A DNA stretch of 64,000 nucleotides from Escherichia boydii (lineage in GTDB: Bacteria; Pseudomonadota; Gammaproteobacteria; Enterobacterales; Enterobacteriaceae), in assembly GCA_041890495.1 (NCBI GenBank), contig CP169086.1, forward strand, positions 3,844,001 to 3,908,000, read 5' to 3'. Below, in pieces: positions 1-9,127 of this stretch (position 1 is the stretch's first letter; each line of letters opens with the position of its first letter). The notes below the pieces were generated by a model. The model had not been told where the DNA came from, did not search any database, and was given only the letters and a program-made list of their open reading frames with translations. The translations under genes and the position numbers were made by a program.

Positions 1-7
1 AAATCGG

Positions 8-19
8 TTTCCATGGAAA
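8..19. promoter_or_regulatory. Palindrome upstream of LacI-type gene
   Basis: A perfect 12-bp palindrome, TTTCCATGGAAA, lies about 90 bp before the LacI-family start codon. LacI-family regulators often repress themselves through palindromic operators, so an autoregulatory operator is possible. It lacks the central CG typical of many LacI-type operators, so the assignment is weak. Confidence 0.3.
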
Positions 20-110
20 ACGGAAACGGATATACTCCGTTCTGGCTATAATGTGAGCCGAAGCGGTCATGGAATTTGCAGGCGCGAGGTAAGCCTGCCA
101 GGGGAAAAAG

Positions 111-1061
111 ATGTCGACAATCAATGATGTATCACGTCTTGCCGGGGTGTCTAAAGCCACGGTATCGCGTGTGTTGAGCGGGTCGCGTGGCGTAAAGGAA
201 GCCAGCCGTCAGGCCGTACTGAAAGCGGTGGATGAGCTGAACTACCGGCCTAACGTGATTGCCCAGTCGCTGCTGAGCCAGTCGACGGGCTGTATCGGGG
301 TGATTTGCGCACAGGAAAACATTAACCAGACTACCGGTTATCTTTACGCGCTGGAAAAACAGCTCAGCCAGCATCAAAAACACCTCCTGCTGCGCTTCGC
401 GCACAGCAAAGCGGAAGTGATGCACGCCCTTGAAGAACTCTCCTGCGGGCTTTGTGATGATATCCTGGTGATTGGCGCCCGTTTCCCGCTGGACGTGGAT
501 ATGGAAAACGTCATTCTGGTGGACTGCATGGAGTCTGATAATTCCAACAGCATCCAGTTCGATCACGCCTTTGCCGCCGAAACCGCCTGCAACTACCTCA
601 CCAGCCAGGGGCGTCGCCAGATTGCGCTGATCTACCCCCACGGCAGCGGTTTTGCCGACCAGGTGCTGCTCGGCTACAAGCACGCGCTGGAGAAAAATTT
701 CCTGCCCTTTAATCGCAACCTGGTCTTTATGGACGCGACCTCCTCCTCCGTTGCGCTGCAGGAGCTGCTTAATAACGCCAGCACGCTGAACTTCAACGCG
801 CTGCTGGTGGCGGACGAGCAGGAAGCCCAGCGGGTGATCCCGCAGCTGCAGGCGTTTAATAAATCCGTGCCTGAGGACATTATGGTCTTCAGCCTTGCCG
901 GTTCGCTGCACCTGCCGGGTATTCCGGTGATCCCGGCGATTGAATATTCCATGGACGCCATGGCGGCACGCATTGTGGGCTGGCTGACGGAGAAAACGCA
1001 GATGCTCGGGTCCTATGTTCTGCGCGGGGATCTGATCATTCCAGACGTGCGTAAGCGTTAA
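111..1061 (+). CDS. LacI family transcriptional regulator
   Basis: A 316-residue LacI/GalR-family repressor. The first ~25 residues form the family helix-turn-helix (IND-VSRLAGVSKATVSRVLSG) and the hinge segment NYRPN follows near residue 45. The rest is a periplasmic-binding-protein-like effector domain that would sense a sugar or related ligand. It is slightly shorter than the usual 330-340 residues. The start is preceded by a purine-rich RBS (AGGGGAAAAAG). The gene has core-genome base composition. The regulated genes are not visible, because downstream lies an AT-rich insertion and upstream is outside the window. The ligand cannot be named. Confidence 0.9.
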   Translation: MSTINDVSRLAGVSKATVSRVLSGSRGVKEASRQAVLKAVDELNYRPNVIAQSLLSQSTGCIGVICAQENINQTTGYLYALEKQLSQHQKHLLLRFAHSKAEVMHALEELSCGLCDDILVIGARFPLDVDMENVILVDCMESDNSNSIQFDHAFAAETACNYLTSQGRRQIALIYPHGSGFADQVLLGYKHALEKNFLPFNRNLVFMDATSSSVALQELLNNASTLNFNALLVADEQEAQRVIPQLQAFNKSVPEDIMVFSLAGSLHLPGIPVIPAIEYSMDAMAARIVGWLTEKTQMLGSYVLRGDLIIPDVRKR

Positions 1062-1335
1062 TCAGATGTGAAGGGAGGCGTCCAACTAAACCTCCTCTTG
1101 GGTAAGGTGATGATTAATCCTGTAAGGCTACAACTTGAAGAAAATATTTGCCGATATATCTCTAAAAGTGAAGATTTCGTTTTGAGGGGACATTTTCATA
1201 AACTAGTTACCTTAGTTCAGAAACTAGCTGGTTACTAGACCTTCAAAAAATCATCTGGCGAATGGTTTTTTCGATGGAAAGCACACATTAGGTTATGGTA
1301 TAAATTAAAAAAACACGTTTTAGAAAGGCTATAAC
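1062..1335. other. AT-rich intergenic region
   Basis: Just after the LacI-type stop is an imperfect GGAGG...CCTCC inverted repeat (about 1072-1103), which may be a weak terminator. The remainder is AT-rich and noncoding, and marks the composition shift from core chromosome to the two unknown genes that follow. Confidence 0.4.
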
Positions 1336-1749
1336 ATGATCGAACTAGGCAGCTTAACCAATGAAAAAGTAATGGCACTTCTTGATAAGTACCTGATAGA
1401 TCACAATCTAGAAGATGATGGAGATATTTTTTTAGAGAATCCATCTCGGCTCTATATTAGAATCGATGAAGATGTTAATGTTATTAGACTGATGTCCTTC
1501 ATTAACATGAATATCTTCAGTGAGGAGCAACAAAGTGATGTTTACAAGCTAGTAAACGAAGCCAATAAAGCTAGCTACGCATTAAAGTTTTCGACCATAT
1601 CAGTGGATGATGTTGTTAAAGCTATCCTTTGTGAATATGGTATACCGATGATTGGCGAAGTTGATGATAAGTTTTTCATAAAGATAATTCGTACTATTGA
1701 AAAAGATATTGTAGATTTTAAAACTTACTTCCCAACCATTTCTAGATAA
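1336..1749 (+). CDS. YbjN domain-like protein (putative)
   Basis: A 137-residue acidic cytoplasmic protein with an AAAGG ribosome site before its ATG. Its length and pattern (two alternating alpha/beta halves, with a strand reading LYIRIDEDVNVIRLMSF early on) resemble the YbjN fold, related to type III secretion chaperones. That match is by eye and tentative. It is much more AT-rich than the flanking core genes and is followed five bases later by a membrane/coiled-coil gene, so the two are probably co-transcribed and horizontally acquired. Function unknown. Confidence 0.55.
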   Translation: MIELGSLTNEKVMALLDKYLIDHNLEDDGDIFLENPSRLYIRIDEDVNVIRLMSFINMNIFSEEQQSDVYKLVNEANKASYALKFSTISVDDVVKAILCEYGIPMIGEVDDKFFIKIIRTIEKDIVDFKTYFPTISR

Positions 1750-1754
1750 TAGCA

Positions 1755-2257
1755 ATGATAATCTCCATTCTGAACGATAATAAAAAAAGCATAGTAACGC
1801 CAGCCTTTACCGCTTTGGGTATTTGGGCTATCGCTTTATTAGAACTACCAAGTAGCGCTAACTACTATGCCCCATTTGTATCAGAATTAATTGTTTTGCT
1901 CATTATCTATTGCATCGCAATAAAAATAGAGCGCGATGCAAAAAATAAACTAGACCAATCAGACAAAGAAACATTAGAGCTTTATGATTCCGAAGTTGAA
2001 AAAAGGCAAAAGCTCATGAATGGAGTAAATCCTTTATGCGAAAAAGCAAGAGAGGAATCAGAAGCATTATACAGTAAAGCTGTTAAAGAAAGGGATGCTT
2101 TTTTTTCTACAATAGCAGATAGAAAGAAAAGGGAACGTGGAGAGTTAGAAAAAAATATAATGAAACACAGAGGGATTCTAAAGAAGCTAGTAATGCCGTA
2201 GCCAAAAAAGTAAAAGACTCTGAAGAGTTTTTATCAAAGGATGAGGACGATAAATAA
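1755..2257 (+). CDS. Membrane-anchored coiled-coil protein, probable frameshift
   Basis: The first reading frame (1755-2201) encodes 148 residues. Two hydrophobic segments lie near residues 14-30 and 41-58, then a long charged helix rich in E, K and R. That frame stops at 2201, but a second frame open across the end continues in the same hydrophilic style to a stop at 2255-2257 (for example EASNAVAKKVKDSEEF). The crossover would fall in the A-rich run near 2149-2155. This could be a real frameshift mutation, ribosomal slippage, or a sequencing error. It follows the YbjN-like gene by five bases. Function unknown. Confidence 0.5.
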
Positions 2258-2600
2258 ATTTATTGCTTATAATCATCCCGCATAGTGGACAGTATATCAA
2301 ATTCAGAAAATAATTGCGAGTTGTATATCTTATATGCTAATTCTAAATTTTATATGCAATCCTATGTATATATTTATCACATACAAGTTACCTGCTCCAT
2401 GTTTAATATAAAATTCTACATGTATACGCCGTATTAATATATTCAAGTCGTTTCGGAAGAGAAATGGAAGCGCTTACCTTTCTAAATATATTAATTAAAT
2501 ATGGTTGCGCTCCATTATTTTATAAAAAGCCCCAAGTTAAATAGAAATTTCCGTAACCGATAACCTTGGGATATTTCATGAAAAATAGGGTTCTTAGGCC
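2258..2600. other. AT-rich gene-free region
   Basis: About 340 bases, very AT-rich, with no supportable gene. Near its right end CCCCAAG at about 2530 and CTTGGG at about 2565 can pair around a long loop, a poor terminator candidate. The region separates the foreign two-gene unit from yicS and probably contains the right boundary of that insertion. Confidence 0.4.
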
Positions 2601-2897
2601 TCAATAATCTTCCAGACAATCAACCTGACCAACAGCCGCCCAGTAGGCGTCCAGGTTATCGCGCTTCACGGCGGTAATGGCATTTTTGATCAGCAGCTGA
2701 TTGGCCTCGGAGGACAAAATCATCTCCTGCCAGGCCTTATCGCTCTGCTTTTTCTGTGGCGTACAGGCTTTCTTAATATCTTTCAGGACCTGCTGCTTTA
2801 TTTGCGCCTCTTTCGCCGGATCCTCCTTTTCCTGAGCATGGACAAACGCGGCGAAGAGCAGACAAACCAGCAGGCAGACCAGGTGCGCAGCTTTCAT
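2601..2897 (-). CDS. yicS: YicS-like small secreted protein
   Basis: A 98-residue protein with a clear signal peptide (MKAAHLVCLLVCLLFAAFVHA) followed by a charged helical domain containing two cysteines (KKACTPQ and VDCLED), so probably periplasmic. Length, the LLKD/KKAC region and the location beside nlpA match YicS of E. coli, where yicS and nlpA are also neighbours. The start is ATG at 2897 with a GGGGG ribosome site; two TTG codons just upstream could extend it by two residues. Function is not known in the family. Confidence 0.7.
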   Translation of the reverse strand: MKAAHLVCLLVCLLFAAFVHAQEKEDPAKEAQIKQQVLKDIKKACTPQKKQSDKAWQEMILSSEANQLLIKNAITAVKRDNLDAYWAAVGQVDCLEDY

Positions 2898-3038
2898 CAA
2901 CAACCCCCATTAGAAGTCACAGGCTTCCCATGAAATATATCGTTACATTCAGTGTAGCGACTCCAGTCAAAAGTATGAATTTTCTCCACGATGCGTGTGT
3001 GAGATAGTGAAACGGCACAGATAACAAGGAGAAAAAAT

Positions 3039-3458
3039 ATGCACCTGAGCATTACTGATAATGTCACGACGCAGGAGAAAGAGGAGTTACTGACGGGGCT
3101 GAGGGCTTTTAACGGTCAATTTCTCGATCTGACAAATTTTAGCGGCGACGTTGGCGTTTACGTGCGGGACGAAAACGGCACCATGCTCGGCGGGCTCATT
3201 GGGGTGCGTAAAGGCGACTGGCTGAATATCGACTATCTCTGGGTGAGCGACACCGTACGGGGAACTGGCGTCGGTAGCCAGCTCATCAAAACGGCCGAAG
3301 AGGAAGCCAGGCGCAAAGGCTGCAGGCACGCGCTGGTGGATACTGCCAGCTTCCAGGCGCGTCCGTTCTATGAAAAGCAGGGGTATCAGCTGCAGATGTC
3401 TTTGCAGGATTATCCGTACCCGGGCATGCAGCGACATTACCTGGCGAAAGCCCTTTAA
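3039..3458 (+). CDS. GNAT family N-acetyltransferase
   Basis: A 139-residue single-domain Gcn5-related acetyltransferase, expected to move an acetyl group from acetyl-CoA to an amine. The acetyl-CoA binding motif is seen as VRGTGVGSQLI near residues 76-86, followed by the usual helix (EEEARRKG) and the closing FYEKQGYQL segment. A strong RBS (AAGGAG) precedes the ATG. It sits between yicS and nlpA and is followed by a REP-like palindrome. The substrate cannot be deduced. Confidence 0.9.
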   Translation: MHLSITDNVTTQEKEELLTGLRAFNGQFLDLTNFSGDVGVYVRDENGTMLGGLIGVRKGDWLNIDYLWVSDTVRGTGVGSQLIKTAEEEARRKGCRHALVDTASFQARPFYEKQGYQLQMSLQDYPYPGMQRHYLAKAL

Positions 3459-3469
3459 GCTCTGAATCC

Positions 3470-3500
3470 GCAGGCCGGGTAAGCGTAGCGTCACCCGGCC
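3470..3500. repeat. REP-like palindromic element
   Basis: A short imperfect palindrome with arms around GCCGGGT and ACCCGGC, of the repetitive extragenic palindrome type common between enterobacterial genes. A sister copy lies at 6286-6316. Confidence 0.7.
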
Positions 3501-3605
3501 ATACCCGCATATAACCGATCCTTCTTATTGATTCTTTTTCGGTTTTTATTTCCCCGTCTCGTTGTCGATATAGTCACTACAACATTCAGCAAAAGGAACT
3601 GTCTT

Positions 3606-4406
3606 GTGAAACGTCGATTGGGTGCTCTGGTACTGGCTGGCCTGCTGCTGGCAGGGTGCGATCAAAGTGGCAGCGATGCCAAACATATTAAAGTCGGCGT
3701 CATCAACGGCGCCGAACAGGACGTAGCGGAAGTCGCCAAAAAGGTAGCAAAAGAGAAATATGGCCTGGACGTGGAGCTGGTGGGCTTCAGCGGCTCGCTG
3801 TTGCCTAACGATGCCACCAACCAGGGGGAACTGGATGCCAACGTTTTCCAGCATCGCCCGTTCCTCGCTGAGGATAACAAGGCGCATAACTACAGGCTGG
3901 TGTCCGTGGCGAACACCTTTGTTTTCCCGATGGCCGGCTATTCCCGCAAAATCAAATCCGTGTCTGACCTGAAGGACGGCGCAACCATTGCCATTCCAAA
4001 CGACCCAACCAACCTGGGACGCGCGCTGTTGCTGTTGCAAAAAGAGAAGCTCATCACCCTGAAGCCAGATACCGGGCTGCTGCCGACGGCGCTGGATATT
4101 ACCGCCAACCCTAAGCAGCTGAAAATTATGGAGCTGGAAGGGGCGCAGCTGCCGCGCGTGCTGGACGACCCGAAAGTGGATGTCGCCATCATCAGCACCA
4201 CCTATATTCAGCAAACCGGGCTGTCGCCGGTGCATGACAGCGTCTTTATCGAAGACAAAAACTCGCCGTACGTGAACATCGTGGTGACGCGCGAAGACAA
4301 CAAGGACGCGGAGAACGTGAAGGAATTTATCCAGTCGTATCAGTCCCCTGAAGTAGCGAAAGCGGCGGAGACGATATTTAACGGCGGGGCGGTGCCTGGC
4401 TGGTAA
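3606..4406 (+). CDS. nlpA: NlpA/MetQ family lipoprotein
   Basis: A 266-residue substrate-binding lipoprotein of the MetQ family (lipoprotein-28, NlpA), anchored to the inner membrane and associated with methionine uptake. The signal peptide ends in a clean lipobox (LLLAGC, cysteine near residue 18). The mature part shows family blocks such as VGVINGAEQD, ELDANVFQH and IAIPNDPTNLGRAL. The start chosen is GTG at 3606, with AAAGGA upstream, because it places the signal peptide at the N-terminus. The longer ATG frame from 3528 would bury it. The adjacent yicS supports nlpA rather than metQ, which normally lies in a metNIQ operon. Confidence 0.9.
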   Translation: MKRRLGALVLAGLLLAGCDQSGSDAKHIKVGVINGAEQDVAEVAKKVAKEKYGLDVELVGFSGSLLPNDATNQGELDANVFQHRPFLAEDNKAHNYRLVSVANTFVFPMAGYSRKIKSVSDLKDGATIAIPNDPTNLGRALLLLQKEKLITLKPDTGLLPTALDITANPKQLKIMELEGAQLPRVLDDPKVDVAIISTTYIQQTGLSPVHDSVFIEDKNSPYVNIVVTREDNKDAENVKEFIQSYQSPEVAKAAETIFNGGAVPGW

Positions 4407-4529
4407 ACGACCTGACGGAAAACGGGGTTGCTTAAATTGGCCCGATTCCATCGGTAATCGCCCTTTAACCCACAGCGCCAATTGCGACGGCTGGCTATCC
4501 TCCTTATCACACCAACCGGAGGATAGCCC

Positions 4530-5309
4530 ATGAACATTACCCACATTCGCAACGCCACCCAGCTGATTACCTACGCCGGAAAACGTCTTTTAATCGACCC
4601 GATGCTGGCCCCGAAGGGGGCTTACCCGGGCTTTCCCGGCACGGCGTATGCCGAACGCCGTAACCCGACGGTCGAACTCCCCGTTGACGTCAACACGCTG
4701 CTGGACGCCGACGCGGTGATCGTCACCCATACCCATGACGATCACTGGGATCGCGCCGCAGCGGAACTGATCGCTAAAGACAAACCGATCTACGTGCAAA
4801 ACGATCGTGACGCCGCGCTGCTGCGCAGCCAGGGGTTTAGCAACCTGACGGTCATGACCGACGCGACCTTCTTCGGCGATATACAGATTGCGAAAACCCA
4901 CGGCGGGCAGCACGGGACCGATCGCGCTTACGCCGTGCCGGAGCTGGCGGAGCGGCTGGGCGAGGCCTGTGGCGTGGTGCTGCGTCATCCTGATGAGAAG
5001 ACGCTCTATCTTGCTGGGGATACCGTCTGGCGTGACGAGGTGGCGGCCGATCTGCAAAAACACCAGCCGGACGTGGTGGTGCTGAACGCCGGGTATGCCC
5101 ACGTCATTGGTTTTGGGCCCATTATTATGGGGCAGGAGGATGTGCTCAACGTCCATTTCCTGCTGCCGCAGGCTAAAATTGTGGCGAGCCATATGGAGGC
5201 CATTAACCACTGCCTTTTAACCCGCAGCGCGCTGCGTGAGTACGTTGAAGCCAACCAGGTGAGTGACGCAGTGAGCATTCCCCAGGATGGCGAAACCGTT
5301 ATATTCTGA
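4530..5309 (+). CDS. MBL-fold metal-dependent hydrolase (UlaG-like)
   Basis: A 259-residue metallo-beta-lactamase-fold hydrolase. The metal-binding motif HTHDDH is at residues 67-72, a further ligand aspartate lies in LAGDTVW near 164, and a late histidine in SHMEAINH near 221. It resembles the UlaG-like branch that uses two metals, but the substrate is unknown. A strong GGAGG site precedes the ATG. It is followed 26 bases later by a GlxA-type regulator, so the two probably form an operon. Confidence 0.85.
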   Translation: MNITHIRNATQLITYAGKRLLIDPMLAPKGAYPGFPGTAYAERRNPTVELPVDVNTLLDADAVIVTHTHDDHWDRAAAELIAKDKPIYVQNDRDAALLRSQGFSNLTVMTDATFFGDIQIAKTHGGQHGTDRAYAVPELAERLGEACGVVLRHPDEKTLYLAGDTVWRDEVAADLQKHQPDVVVLNAGYAHVIGFGPIIMGQEDVLNVHFLLPQAKIVASHMEAINHCLLTRSALREYVEANQVSDAVSIPQDGETVIF

Positions 5310-5335
5310 GTGCGTTAAAGGGAAAGGAGAGACAG

Positions 5336-6289
5336 ATGTCGCTAATCAACGTCGCGATTGTCGCGGTAGACGGGTTCAGCCCGTTCCACTACTCCGTTCC
5401 CTGCATTCTGTTTGGTGATTCGGTCTCCGGTGAAAAGCGCTTTAACGTGACGATCTGCGCCGAAACGCCGGGTTTTCTCACCTCAAAAGACGGATTTGCT
5501 CTCAACGCCACGCAGGACTTTACCGCCATTGGTCAGGCCGATATTGTCGTCGTTCCCTACTGGCAGCACGTCCTTGAACGCCCGCCTCAGACGCTGCTCG
5601 ACAGCCTGGTGCAGGCGAGAGACTACGGCGCGGAAATCGTCGGACTGTGTCTGGGGTCGTTTGTGCTGGCCTATGCTGGGCTCCTCGACGGCAAACGTGC
5701 TGCCACCCACTGGGAGTTTGAACATCAGTTCCAGTCGCTCTTCCCGAACGTTCAGCTGGATATTAATGCCCTTTACGTGGATGACGGCCATATCATCACT
5801 TCAGCCGGAACCGCCGCTGCGCTGGACTGCTGCCTGTATATCATTCGCCAGCGCTTCGGCAGCGTGGTCGCCAACCAGATTGCCCGTCGGATGATTGTTC
5901 CGCCCCACCGTGAGGGTGGTCAGGCGCAGTTCATCGCCCAGCCGGTACCCAAAGATACCCGCGACGGACGCATTAACTGCCTGATCGACTATCTTCAGCA
6001 GCACATCACCGAACCGCATAGTCTGGACTCGCTGGCAGAGGTCGTTTCGATGAGCCGCCGTACCCTGACCCGTCATTTTGTTAACGCTACGGGGATGAGC
6101 GTCGCCGACTGGCTTACCGCCGAACGCCTGCGGCGCAGCCAGATCCTGCTGGAAGCCGGAAATATGCCGATTGAGCGCGTGGCCGAGCTGGTGGGATTTA
6201 ATTCCGCCGTCACCTGGCGACAGCAGTTTAAGGCGCGTTTTGGGGTCAGTCCGGCTGAGTGGCGAAAGACGTTTCGGACTCATTTGTAG
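5336..6289 (+). CDS. GlxA family transcriptional regulator (DJ-1/PfpI + AraC)
   Basis: A 317-residue two-domain regulator. Residues ~5-180 are a DJ-1/PfpI-like domain with the nucleophile elbow in VGLCLGSFVLAY. Residues ~220-315 carry two helix-turn-helix motifs of the AraC family (SLDSLAEVVSMSRRTLTRHF and PIERVAELVGFNSAVTW). Such proteins usually sense a small metabolite and activate adjacent catabolic genes. The hydrolase directly upstream on the same strand is the likely partner. RBS AAAGGAGAG. A REP-like palindrome follows immediately. Confidence 0.9.
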   Translation: MSLINVAIVAVDGFSPFHYSVPCILFGDSVSGEKRFNVTICAETPGFLTSKDGFALNATQDFTAIGQADIVVVPYWQHVLERPPQTLLDSLVQARDYGAEIVGLCLGSFVLAYAGLLDGKRAATHWEFEHQFQSLFPNVQLDINALYVDDGHIITSAGTAAALDCCLYIIRQRFGSVVANQIARRMIVPPHREGGQAQFIAQPVPKDTRDGRINCLIDYLQQHITEPHSLDSLAEVVSMSRRTLTRHFVNATGMSVADWLTAERLRRSQILLEAGNMPIERVAELVGFNSAVTWRQQFKARFGVSPAEWRKTFRTHL

Positions 6290-6316
6290 GCCGGGTAAGC
6301 GCAGCGCCACCCGGCG
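6286..6316. repeat. REP-like palindromic element
   Basis: Second copy of the palindrome seen at 3470-3500 (GCCGGGTAAGCGCAGCGCCACCCGGCG core). It lies between convergent genes, where such elements commonly sit. Confidence 0.7.
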
Positions 6317-6317
6317 T

Positions 6318-7406
6318 TTACCCCAGCCTCTCCACCCGCGTCTCCCCCTCCACCATCGACAGCTGATATAGCGAAAACGATCGCTGCTTCTCAATCAGCT
6401 TCGCCAGCTCCGGCGAGTGGCTGGTGAGCCAGATCTGCGAGTAGCGGCTGGCCTCGGCGATTAAGCTCGCCAGCGCGGGCAGCATCTGCGGGTGCAGGCT
6501 GTTTTCCGGTTCGTTCAACGCGATAAACGCCGGTGGGCGCGGGCTTAGCAGCGCCACAGCCAGGCACAGAAAGCGCAGGGTGCCGTCGGAGAACTCCGCG
6601 GGTTCCAGCGGTCTGCTCAGCCCCTCGCGCTGCATCATCATGCGAAAACGTCCGCCGGTGTTGTCGCTGTAAAACACGCAGCCGGGGAAGGCCTGATCAA
6701 GGATGCGCATCAGCAGCAGCTCGTCGCCAATCTCCACGATAGTCTGAAACGCGGCCGCCAGGTTGGCGCCGTCGCTGGCGAGCACCGGGGAGCGGAAACC
6801 GACCTGCGGAGCCCGCATCGCCGAGCCGATTGATACAGAAAACTCATGATAAAAGCGCCAGTTACGCAGGGACTCGCGCATCTGGGACACTTCCGGGTAA
6901 AGATGCGGTTCGCCGAGCTGCCCGAATACCGATTCGTTCTCATACAGCGTACCGCTGTGGGTCACTTTCTCGTGATGCACGTTGTTCAGAAACACCGCCT
7001 GGTTCTTACGCTTCATCAGCTGTGACGAAGGACGACGGTGCTGGCCGCTCAGCCAGATAGATTCTTCTTTGATCACCGGATCGAGCTGAAACTGCGAGGG
7101 ATAGGGCAGCTTCTCCACAAACCCGACCTGCAGCTCGTATTCGTAGGTCTCTGTTTCTACCGCGAGGTTCATCCGCCGCAGCTGGTCGCTGCGGGTTTTA
7201 CCTGCCCAGAACACCTTCAGAATGCCGCCTTCGTTCGCCAGCGCCTGGGAAAACTGCCCCTGGGCGGCGCTGTGCATCAGGTGTATCGCCTTGTAGATAT
7301 TCGATTTCCCGGTACCGTTCGGCCCGAAGACAATGTTGAGCTGCTCCAGCTCCAGCGACATGTCGCGGATGGAGCGGTAGTTTTGAATGTGCAGGGTGTT
7401 GATCAC
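6318..7406 (-). CDS. AAA family ATPase (RecF/SMC-like)
   Basis: A 362-residue ABC/SMC-type ATPase. Walker A is GPNGTGKS at residues 28-35, a signature-like stretch is EFSDGTLRFLCLAVAL, and Walker B is AFIALNEPENSLHP, followed by a switch histidine in LTSHSPEL. The layout matches stand-alone AAA_21/RecF-like ATPases. Some members are toxins or defence proteins and others have housekeeping roles that are not known. No nuclease partner lies next to it. Composition is core-like. Confidence 0.8.
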   Translation of the reverse strand: MINTLHIQNYRSIRDMSLELEQLNIVFGPNGTGKSNIYKAIHLMHSAAQGQFSQALANEGGILKVFWAGKTRSDQLRRMNLAVETETYEYELQVGFVEKLPYPSQFQLDPVIKEESIWLSGQHRRPSSQLMKRKNQAVFLNNVHHEKVTHSGTLYENESVFGQLGEPHLYPEVSQMRESLRNWRFYHEFSVSIGSAMRAPQVGFRSPVLASDGANLAAAFQTIVEIGDELLLMRILDQAFPGCVFYSDNTGGRFRMMMQREGLSRPLEPAEFSDGTLRFLCLAVALLSPRPPAFIALNEPENSLHPQMLPALASLIAEASRYSQIWLTSHSPELAKLIEKQRSFSLYQLSMVEGETRVERLG

Positions 7407-7552
7407 AGGCAGGCCCCTTTCTGCAGAATAATCCTGTATATAATCACAGTATTTTAGATAAAATGCAAAAAAGAGACGACAGTGAGGATGTCGTCTAAAC
7501 GGGGTACTGCCTTGGGCCTCTATGGGTCAATGGGGCCTTCGCATTTTTATGA

Positions 7553-8512
7553 TCACTTGACTGCCAGACGCAGACCCAAATCATCAGGATAGGGATCAAA
7601 GTAGTTTTGCGTCATCAGATACCGGTCGGGGTATTCGGCCAGGTAGTGCTTCAGCAGCGTGATTGGAGCGAGGATAGGCAACTGTCCGTTGCGATAGTGC
7701 AGGATCACGTCGCGCAGTTCGCCGCGCTGGCGGGTGTTGAGCTGGTTACGGAAATAGCCCTGAATATGCATCAGCACGTTGGTGTGATTCTTCCGCGAGG
7801 CGGGTTTCTTCAGAATGGTCATCAGCTTTTCCCGGTACGCCACGAAGAAGGCGTCCAGATCTTCCCACTCGTGCAGCGAGGCAACGAACGGGCCGATTTC
7901 ACGATAGCCCGCCTGATGGTGCGCCAGCAGCTGAAGTTTGTAACGGCTGTGGAAGTCCAGCAGCGCGCGGCGCGTGAGGCCGTTTTTACGTAGCGCGTTC
8001 AGTTCGTGCAGCGCAAAGACACGTTCGACGAAGTTTTCCCGCAGCACCGGGTCGTGCAGGCGTCCGTCCTCTTCCACCGGCAGCCACGGCCAGGATTCAA
8101 GGAGGGCGGCGGTGAACAGCCCGACGCCCTCCTTGCGGCCCCGGTTGCCGTTTTCATCGTACAGCCGCACGCGCTCCATGCCGCAGCTTGGTGATTTAGC
8201 ACATACGATAAAACCCGCGAGATCGCCGATTTTCGGCAAAAAATCTGCCGTAAAGTCCGCCATTTTTTGCGTAACGTCTTCGTGAGGCTCATGGCTGAAG
8301 CGCATCTGCGTTTCACCGCTGGTGGTCACGATCAGGCGCAGCGCCGGGCGAGGGGTCGGCAGGCCGATGGCCATTTCCGGGCAAACGGGCCTGAAATTCA
8401 CCCACTGGGCCAGCTCATCCATGACGAAGCCCATACGCTTGTGTCCGCCGTCAAAGCGAACGGCGGATCCGGTCAAACATCCGCTAATACCGAGCACAGG
8501 TTTCGTCGTCAT
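7553..8512 (-). CDS. DUF523 and DUF1722 (YbgA-like) protein
   Basis: A 319-residue two-domain protein. The N-terminal half (LGISGCLTG...VRFDGGHK, then CPEMAIGLPTPR) is a DUF523 domain with conserved cysteines that may bind a metal. The C-terminal half (HSRYKLQLLAHHQAGYREIG onward) is DUF1722, the domain found alone in E. coli YbgA. DUF523-DUF1722 fusions are common in proteobacteria and are often linked with photolyase or MerR-type regulators, and an MlrA-type regulator is indeed close by. Biochemical function unestablished. Confidence 0.85.
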   Translation of the reverse strand: MTTKPVLGISGCLTGSAVRFDGGHKRMGFVMDELAQWVNFRPVCPEMAIGLPTPRPALRLIVTTSGETQMRFSHEPHEDVTQKMADFTADFLPKIGDLAGFIVCAKSPSCGMERVRLYDENGNRGRKEGVGLFTAALLESWPWLPVEEDGRLHDPVLRENFVERVFALHELNALRKNGLTRRALLDFHSRYKLQLLAHHQAGYREIGPFVASLHEWEDLDAFFVAYREKLMTILKKPASRKNHTNVLMHIQGYFRNQLNTRQRGELRDVILHYRNGQLPILAPITLLKHYLAEYPDRYLMTQNYFDPYPDDLGLRLAVK

Positions 8513-8614
8513 GGTGTAGTCCTCCCGTTCATATAATTAAAACTTACACAACATGACTAATTTGTCCAAGTATTAGCGGAACTATTTTTTTTATTTCTTT
8601 AAAATCAATGCGTC

Positions 8615-9028
8615 TTAACTGCCCTTGTAGGTCGAGTAACCGTACTGGCTCAGCAGAAGCGGGATGTGCAGCTTCTCGTTGGTGCGGGTCACGGTAAACA
8701 GCACCGGGATCTCCGGGAAGAAGGAGTCGAGCTTTTTGCCGTGGAAGTACTCTGCGGTTTTGAAGGTCACTTTATACGCGCCGGGCTGCATGTCCTGGTC
8801 CTGCGGATAGAGCGATTTGATGCGTCCGTCCTGGTCGGTTTTACCGCTGGCGATCGGGGTCCATTTGTCCTGCTGCTGCTTTTCCAGCGTGACGGTGACG
8901 CCCGGTGGAGGCGTGCCGGTTTGCTGGTCGAGGATGTGTACGCTCAGGGTGCCAGCCGGAGCGGCGCTAAAGGCGGCAGGGGTAAAGGCCATCGCGGCCA
9001 GGATCAGCAGAGGGGCAGTTTTTTTCAT
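8615..9028 (-). CDS. hiuH: 5-hydroxyisourate hydrolase
   Basis: A 137-residue transthyretin-like protein that hydrolyses 5-hydroxyisourate to OHCU in purine (urate) degradation. A signal peptide (residues 1-22, ending FSAAPA) indicates periplasmic location, as in E. coli HiuH. Family marks include LSVHILDQQTGTPPPGVTV near the mature N-terminus and the C-terminal YKGS, a variant of the classic YRGS. It is a single gene without visible uricase or OHCU decarboxylase genes. Confidence 0.9.
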   Translation of the reverse strand: MKKTAPLLILAAMAFTPAAFSAAPAGTLSVHILDQQTGTPPPGVTVTLEKQQQDKWTPIASGKTDQDGRIKSLYPQDQDMQPGAYKVTFKTAEYFHGKKLDSFFPEIPVLFTVTRTNEKLHIPLLLSQYGYSTYKGS

Positions 9029-9127
9029 GGTGTTTTCCTGTGGAGTTGTTCGTCACAGGAAAACGTTAGCATCTGCGGCTCGGGAAAATATTCAACTTTT
9101 CGTGAAGATTCCCGCAGGAGAAAATGA

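Noticed and set aside
3546..4544. A 332-codon open frame on the minus strand opposite nlpA
   Set aside because: It lies fully opposite a clear lipoprotein gene, has no ribosome site and a composition typical of antisense frames in GC-rich genes.
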